A stretch of DNA of 64,000 nucleotides from Bradyrhizobium amphicarpaeae (GTDB lineage Bacteria > Pseudomonadota > Alphaproteobacteria > Rhizobiales > Xanthobacteraceae), in contig NZ_CP029426.2 in the NCBI RefSeq assembly GCF_002266435.3, positions 5,362,001 to 5,426,000 of the forward strand, in the 5' to 3' direction. Made by a program: the position numbers and the translations under genes. A model generated the notes under the pieces. It worked only from the letters and a program-made list of their open reading frames with translations. It had not been told where the DNA came from and did no database searches. Position 1 is the stretch's first letter; each line of letters starts with the position of its first letter. Of this stretch, positions 60,595-64,000 are shown piece after piece.

Positions 60595-60614
60595 GATCGC
60601 CCCTCAATCTTGAT

Positions 60615-61277
60615 TCACACGATGGTGCATTTGGCTCGCCGCACATTGCGGGTGAGCTGGGCGGCTTTAAGCGCCGCTTCGAGCGGACCGCTCAAGAACA
60701 GCGCCCCGTCAAGCGCAGCGTCGGTCCAGAGATCACAACCTTCAAGCGCCGACGCACTGACTGCGATCTCGTTGTCTTTGGGGTGACTAACCATCCACTT
60801 GTCCTTCGGCCACAGCTCTGGATGGTTAAATCCACCGGTGGAGCGGTCGGGACGGAAGGTCTGCTTCTGACATCCGAGATTCAGAAAATACCAATCACCC
60901 GTCACCAGTTCGGTTCGGTTGCCCTGGTAGAGCTCGATCTTCGACAAGCCGCCCCTTCCAAGGTCGAAGCCGCGAAGTACTTCCGCGAAGTCGGAGGACA
61001 CGACAATGAATGCATTGACGCGAAAGAAATGAGGCAGCTTCTCAAAGCGGAGTTCCTTGTACCTTGGGTGAGCTCGCGTTGGACGTTCCGCTTCCGTCAA
61101 TGTACCGCCGGCCTCGTGCTTGCGCATGAGCTTGTCCAAACGATCCATTTCTTCCCGAAATTCTGTGTCTTTCCAGTAGTCCTTGCCTTCGTCGTCCGGA
61201 TTCAGGTTGAATTTCGATATGTTCGAAGAATCCAGAAAGCAGTCGCTCACCCAGACTGTTTCGGTCGCGCTAGTCAT
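60615..61277 (-). CDS. Imm11/DUF1629-like putative immunity protein
   Basis: A protein of 220 residues. The core reads LPHFFRVNAFIVVSSDFAEV, then LRGFDLGRGGLSKIELYQGN and VTGDWYFLNLGCQKQTF. This fits the Imm11 (DUF1629) pattern, in which an h-h-V-S-x-x-F-x-x-x-L-x segment is followed by a strand with F/E-L-Y/P and Y-x-L-N. The C-terminus has GALFLSGPLEAALKAA, also typical of the family. Imm11 proteins are predicted to neutralise nuclease toxins of polymorphic toxin systems. It lies directly upstream of the giant gene on the same strand with a 20-base gap, as expected for a cognate immunity gene. The binding partner is inferred. Confidence 0.68.
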   Translation of the reverse strand: MTSATETVWVSDCFLDSSNISKFNLNPDDEGKDYWKDTEFREEMDRLDKLMRKHEAGGTLTEAERPTRAHPRYKELRFEKLPHFFRVNAFIVVSSDFAEVLRGFDLGRGGLSKIELYQGNRTELVTGDWYFLNLGCQKQTFRPDRSTGGFNHPELWPKDKWMVSHPKDNEIAVSASALEGCDLWTDAALDGALFLSGPLEAALKAAQLTRNVRRAKCTIV

Positions 61278-61363
61278 TTCTATCTCGTCTCTCTGAGGAT
61301 GGGCCTTGATAATGCACGAACCGATCTTCCAAAGCGACCACGCTCAGGCAAGGAGCTAAGGGA

Positions 61364-61969
61364 CTATTGTGCCTCCGCCTCCCCCACCGGCCTCACCTTC
61401 ATCTTCTCCAGCACGGCCGGATCGACCAGCTGGCTGACGATTGGATGGATCCGCACCGGCTTGTCCATCACCACCTGCTTGAAGTTGGCGAGCACGGCGG
61501 TGGCGGCTTTTTGCGAGGGGGCGATGACGTCGAGCAGCCAGGTGGTCTCGCCGCTATTCCAGTCCTCGGCCTTGAGGCGGACCGGGAACACGCGGGCCTG
61601 GATCTGTTCGCGGATCCTGGCGTCGACCTCGTCGGAGACGCTGGCCCAGATCGCGATGCCGGCGGTCTCCTCGACCTTGCCCTCGCCGCCGGCCTTGGCA
61701 ATGGCGATGCGGTCGCGCGTCATTGGCTCGACGACGAGATGCATGACGTCGGCCAGGGTCTGGTTGCGGTAGCGCGGCAGGTTGAGCATGGCGAGGACAA
61801 CCTCGCCGACACCGGCCTGGATCCGCATCTTGAACGCGGCGATCTGCGCCAGCACCTGCGGATCGAGCGAGCGGTCTTTCGCGTCAGTCGGTCCGGCGAC
61901 GCCCCCGCCCTTGATTCCGTTCAGCGCCGGCTTGCCGGCAGCTGCCGTCTCGTTCGCGCTCTTTGCCAT
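61364..61969 (-). CDS. HlyC-like toxin-activating lysine acyltransferase, copy 1
   Basis: A protein of 201 residues. It matches the HlyC/RtxC family: AIWASVSDEVDARIREQ corresponds to the W-A-x-L-S-x-E segment, and EDWNSGETTWLLDVIAPS to E-D-W-x-S-G-D-x-x-W-F-I-D-W-I-A-P-F. The active-site Asp of HlyC (D92) aligns with D147. The active-site His (H23 in SPLHRNW) aligns with Y67 in LPRYRNQ. In HlyC systems the enzyme transfers an acyl chain from acyl carrier protein to lysines of the RTX toxin before export. The natural substrate here would be the giant. AGGAG lies upstream of the ATG at 61969. A 35-residue N-terminal extension rich in Ala, Gly and Lys is not found in HlyC. Confidence 0.8.
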   Translation of the reverse strand: MAKSANETAAAGKPALNGIKGGGVAGPTDAKDRSLDPQVLAQIAAFKMRIQAGVGEVVLAMLNLPRYRNQTLADVMHLVVEPMTRDRIAIAKAGGEGKVEETAGIAIWASVSDEVDARIREQIQARVFPVRLKAEDWNSGETTWLLDVIAPSQKAATAVLANFKQVVMDKPVRIHPIVSQLVDPAVLEKMKVRPVGEAEAQ

Positions 61970-61983
61970 CGCTCTCGCTCCTC

Positions 61984-62222
61984 ACATTCCGCCCGAGCGG
62001 GCGGATCGTGATCACTGGGGGAAGTGAGCCTGCCGTGGCGGCCTGCGGCCCGTCCGGGCCGCGTGTCTGCCGAGGCAAAAGAGACCGGTCATCTGCGCAA
62101 CACTCGCTCCGGTTGTTCAACGACCGACACGGAAAGCGGATGCACAATTCTGTCGCAGATAATCGGAAGCAGCCCCACTGCCCTTATTTCGGCGTTCATA
62201 GAACGTTAACCTGCATACAACT
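61984..62222 (-). promoter_or_regulatory. duplicated upstream region of acyltransferase copy 1
   Basis: This 240-base stretch upstream of copy 1 is closely similar to 63762-64000, upstream of copy 2. Shared blocks include GGAAGTGAGCCTG, GCAGCCCCACTGCCC and CATAGAACGTTAAC. No frame is conserved between the two copies, because a one-base length difference near 62190/63965 breaks phase. The region therefore probably holds the common promoter and leader rather than a gene. The remaining 195 bases to 62417 hold nothing I recognise. Confidence 0.6.
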
Positions 62223-62417
62223 TCAAGACGAAATCGTGATGTGCAGAAAAAAATGTTGCGCGATGTGTTCGTCCGTTGCGGATGGCGTCTGTTGACAAGT
62301 GAACAGAAGGGAACTCAGTGGCTTTCGGCAGATCGGCTCGAGCGGTTCGGCGCAAAGTGGCCAGGCTCGCAGCAAGCGAGCAACGGCCGTAACCGAAGCC
62401 GTGGCGTCACCGTTTCG

Positions 62418-62618
62418 TCATGCGACGGGTTCAACAGCGCGCCCTCGATGGCGAACCGTTCGCTCACGCGCATTCGGCGATGGATACAAGGCTAGCGCAA
62501 GTTGAGTGCACTGTCGCCTTAGTCGAGTGTTGAGGAAGCTATTCAAAGTATCGAGCGTGAGCTTTCCACCTTCAGGTATGGAGGCGCGAAGCGCATCGAG
62601 AAGCGGATCAGCGCTCAT
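62418..62618 (-). CDS. small unknown protein coupled to the upstream gene
   Basis: A 66-residue frame starting MSADPLLDALRASIPEGGKL. Its ATG (62618-62616) overlaps the TGA of the gene at 62615-63022 as ATGA, the usual sign of translational coupling. The first 40 residues look like a genuine helical domain; the last 20 are Arg-rich and may be read-through into non-coding sequence after a mutation. No family is recognised. Confidence 0.45.
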   Translation of the reverse strand: MSADPLLDALRASIPEGGKLTLDTLNSFLNTRLRRQCTQLALALYPSPNARERTVRHRGRAVEPVA

Positions 62619-63022
62619 CCTTGGCACTCCCACTCGTTCTTTTCACCGGCGTGGGGCGTCCGAATTTCTGTGTAGTAGGTCGAAATCCGATAGCTACTGT
62701 GGCCCTGCGAAACCAGGTCTCGCCAAACCTCGACGAATACCTGCTTATCGAAATTGGCCTCAATATTGACTGCTCGGTAGTTCTTCTCCCACAGCGCCGT
62801 GGAAAGGCGATCGAGTTCAATAGCGCCGATATTGGGATTTGCTTTCTTGATCTTGTCCTCGCCGTAATCGTAGGAGGCGGTAAACGGCACTTCGATTCCG
62901 CCGACAATCAACTTGAAGTGCGTAGAGCGTTCCATCGGAGGCTCGTCGCGCACCCATTGAACGGCCAGACCGCTTTCCACATGCGTTGAACGTCGCAAGT
63001 CCGGATCAAATCTAATCGTCAT
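62615..63022 (-). CDS. unknown protein between the two acyltransferase genes
   Basis: A protein of 135 residues beginning MTIRFDPDLRRSTHVESGLA. It has many aromatic and charged residues (VQWVRDEPPMERSTHFKLIV; FVEVWRDLVSQGHSSYRIST), a normal globular composition and no signal peptide. The local DNA is poorer in G+C than its neighbours, with several A/T-rich stretches between 62780 and 63000, which suggests acquisition. I do not recognise a family. Its position inside the toxin cluster fits an additional immunity or accessory protein. Confidence 0.6.
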   Translation of the reverse strand: MTIRFDPDLRRSTHVESGLAVQWVRDEPPMERSTHFKLIVGGIEVPFTASYDYGEDKIKKANPNIGAIELDRLSTALWEKNYRAVNIEANFDKQVFVEVWRDLVSQGHSSYRISTYYTEIRTPHAGEKNEWECQG

Positions 63023-63120
63023 GCAGCCACCTTCCCAAACTTCGCAGCGGGTCTTGCAAAACGAACGCGACCCACTGAATTGATCTGCATTATCAGAGCT
63101 CTACTCTGGCTGGCGGCTTC

Positions 63121-63747
63121 TCACGCCTTGTCCGCACCGCCCGTCTTCTCTCCCGCCTCCCCCACCGGCCGCACCTTCATCTTCTCCAACACCGCCGGAT
63201 CGACCAGCTGGCTCACGATCGGATGGATTCTCACCGGCTTGTCCTTCACCACCTGCTTGAAATTCGCGAGCACGGCGGTCGCGACCTTCTGCGAGGGGGC
63301 GATGACGTCGAGCAGCCAGGTGGTGTCGCCGCTGGCCCAGTCCTCGGCCTTGAGGCGGACCGGGAACACGCGGGCCTGGATCTGCTCGCGGATCTTGGCA
63401 TCGACCTCGTCGGAGACGCTGGCCCAGATCGCGATGCCGGCGGTCTCCTCGACCTTGCCCTCGCCGCCGGCCTTGGCGATGGCGATGCGGTCGCGCGTCA
63501 TCGGCTCGACGACGAGATGCATGACGTCGGCCAGGGTCTGGTTGCGGTAGCGCGGCAGGTTGAGCATGGCGAGGACGACCTCGCCGACGCCGGCCTGGAT
63601 CCGCATCTTGAACGCGGCGATCTGCGCCAGCACCTGCGGATCGAGCGCGCGCTCTTTCGCATTCGCGGGCTCGGCTGTGGCCCCGCCCTTGATCCCGTTC
63701 AATGCCGGCTTGCCGGCGGCTGCCGTCTCGTTCGCGCTTTTTGCCAC
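63121..63747 (-). CDS. HlyC-like toxin-activating lysine acyltransferase, copy 2
   Basis: A protein of 208 residues that is nearly identical to copy 1 over its middle 160 residues. Differences are concentrated in residues 23-35 (GGATAEPANAKERA) and at the C-terminus (GEKTGGADKA). Scattered replacements include R to K, N to A, E to D, A to V and M to K. It has the same Tyr at the HlyC His position and the same Asp in LLDVIAPS. The start is GTG at 63747, preceded by GGGAGCAAGAGCT. It lies first in the transcription order of the cluster within the window. Two differently evolving copies may recognise different lysine sites, or one may be redundant. Confidence 0.8.
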   Translation of the reverse strand: MAKSANETAAAGKPALNGIKGGATAEPANAKERALDPQVLAQIAAFKMRIQAGVGEVVLAMLNLPRYRNQTLADVMHLVVEPMTRDRIAIAKAGGEGKVEETAGIAIWASVSDEVDAKIREQIQARVFPVRLKAEDWASGDTTWLLDVIAPSQKVATAVLANFKQVVKDKPVRIHPIVSQLVDPAVLEKMKVRPVGEAGEKTGGADKA

Positions 63748-63761
63748 AGCTCTTGCTCCCT

Positions 63762-64000
63762 GCTTTCGATCCGCCCGGCGGGGCGTAACGCGATTATGAG
63801 GGAAGTGAGCCTGTCGCGACGGCCGGCAGCCCGTCCGGGCCGCTCGCTTGGCGACGAGAAGAAATCCATCATCTGCCCGATACCCGCTCCGGTTGTATTG
63901 ACGCTCGCCACGGTAGCGGATGTGTAGTTCCGTCGCAGGTGATAGGACGCAGCCCCACTGCCCCCTCCTTCGGCATTCATAGAACGTTAACTCGGATACA
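63762..64000 (-). promoter_or_regulatory. duplicated upstream region of acyltransferase copy 2
   Basis: This is the counterpart of 61984-62222 and runs to the window edge, so the end of the duplication is not visible. It keeps GGAAGTGAGCCTG, GCAGCCCCACTGCCC and CATAGAACGTTAAC. It probably includes the promoter of the cluster or of an internal transcript. A 93-codon frame (63699-63980) overlaps it but is not conserved in the other copy. Confidence 0.55.

Noticed and set aside
34771-58452. Several very long plus-strand frames opposite the giant gene (for example 34771-37872, 38080-42753, 45865-50082, 54646-58452)
   Set aside because: They mirror the repetitive high-G+C codons of the RTX and cadherin-like arrays, have no recognisable domains or start signals, and end wherever the repeat type changes. 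The minus frame has clear calcium-binding motifs.
62089-62199. 36-codon minus-strand frame upstream of acyltransferase copy 1
   Set aside because: The matching region upstream of copy 2 has a one-base length difference that breaks the frame, so it is not conserved as coding sequence.
62241-62505. Short plus-strand frames between the acyltransferase copies
   Set aside because: No ribosome-binding site or family resemblance, and Ser/Arg-rich composition typical of shadow frames.
63699-63980. 93-codon minus-strand frame overlapping the start of acyltransferase copy 2
   Set aside because: Not conserved upstream of copy 1 and overlaps the well-supported acyltransferase start.
1-64000. CRISPR array, insertion sequence, integrase, tRNA or rRNA gene
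   Set aside because: No regularly spaced identical short repeats, transposase or integrase motifs, or recognisable structural RNA were seen; the tandem repeats are coding.

Overview
The base composition, gene families and the type of short intergenic palindromes point to an alphaproteobacterium, most likely Bradyrhizobium or a close relative. This is inferred from gene families and repeats; no rRNA or tRNA gene is present to confirm it.

Layout. Positions 1-1318 hold small hypothetical genes and a DUF892 (YciE/YciF-type) stress protein, followed by about 1.1 kb without a convincing gene that carries Bradyrhizobium-type palindromic repeats. From 2463 to 24761 the plus strand carries one metabolic island: a Liv-type periplasmic binding protein, an AraC-family regulator, then 19 tightly packed genes from 5110 to 24761 with gaps of at most 31 bp and several overlaps. 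These encode two ABC permeases, an ABC ATPase, a second ATPase fused to a UPF0261/Tm-1-like domain, a PEP-hydrolase-family TIM barrel, a 968-residue flotillin, two SRPBCC proteins, a xanthine-dehydrogenase-type hydroxylase whose molybdenum chain is split over two genes, the CoxD/CoxE-like maturation pair, an amidohydrolase, a metallo-beta-lactamase-fold hydrolase, an SMP-30/isochorismatase-fold fusion and an FMN reductase. It reads as an uptake-and-catabolism operon for an unidentified, probably heterocyclic or aromatic, compound. A c-type cytochrome, a DUF6894 gene and an FtsH paralogue follow.

From 27886 to the right edge every gene is on the minus strand, and they appear to form one system. 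In transcription order: a HlyC-like acyltransferase, two small unknown genes joined by an ATGA overlap, a second nearly identical HlyC-like gene, an Imm11/DUF1629-like putative immunity protein, and a single 32.7-kb gene for a 10,902-residue RTX protein. The giant begins with an AHH/HNH-type nuclease motif pattern, then has a hydrophobic segment, a calcium-binding module, long RTX arrays interrupted by two lectin/carbohydrate-binding-like domains, cadherin-like and dystroglycan-type repeat arrays, and a C-terminal copy of the same calcium-binding module. An N-terminal nuclease-like domain on a giant RTX protein, preceded by an Imm11-like gene and two acyltransferases, suggests a secreted interbacterial toxin/adhesin. 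I regard it as the candidate undescribed system. No type I secretion genes lie in the window.
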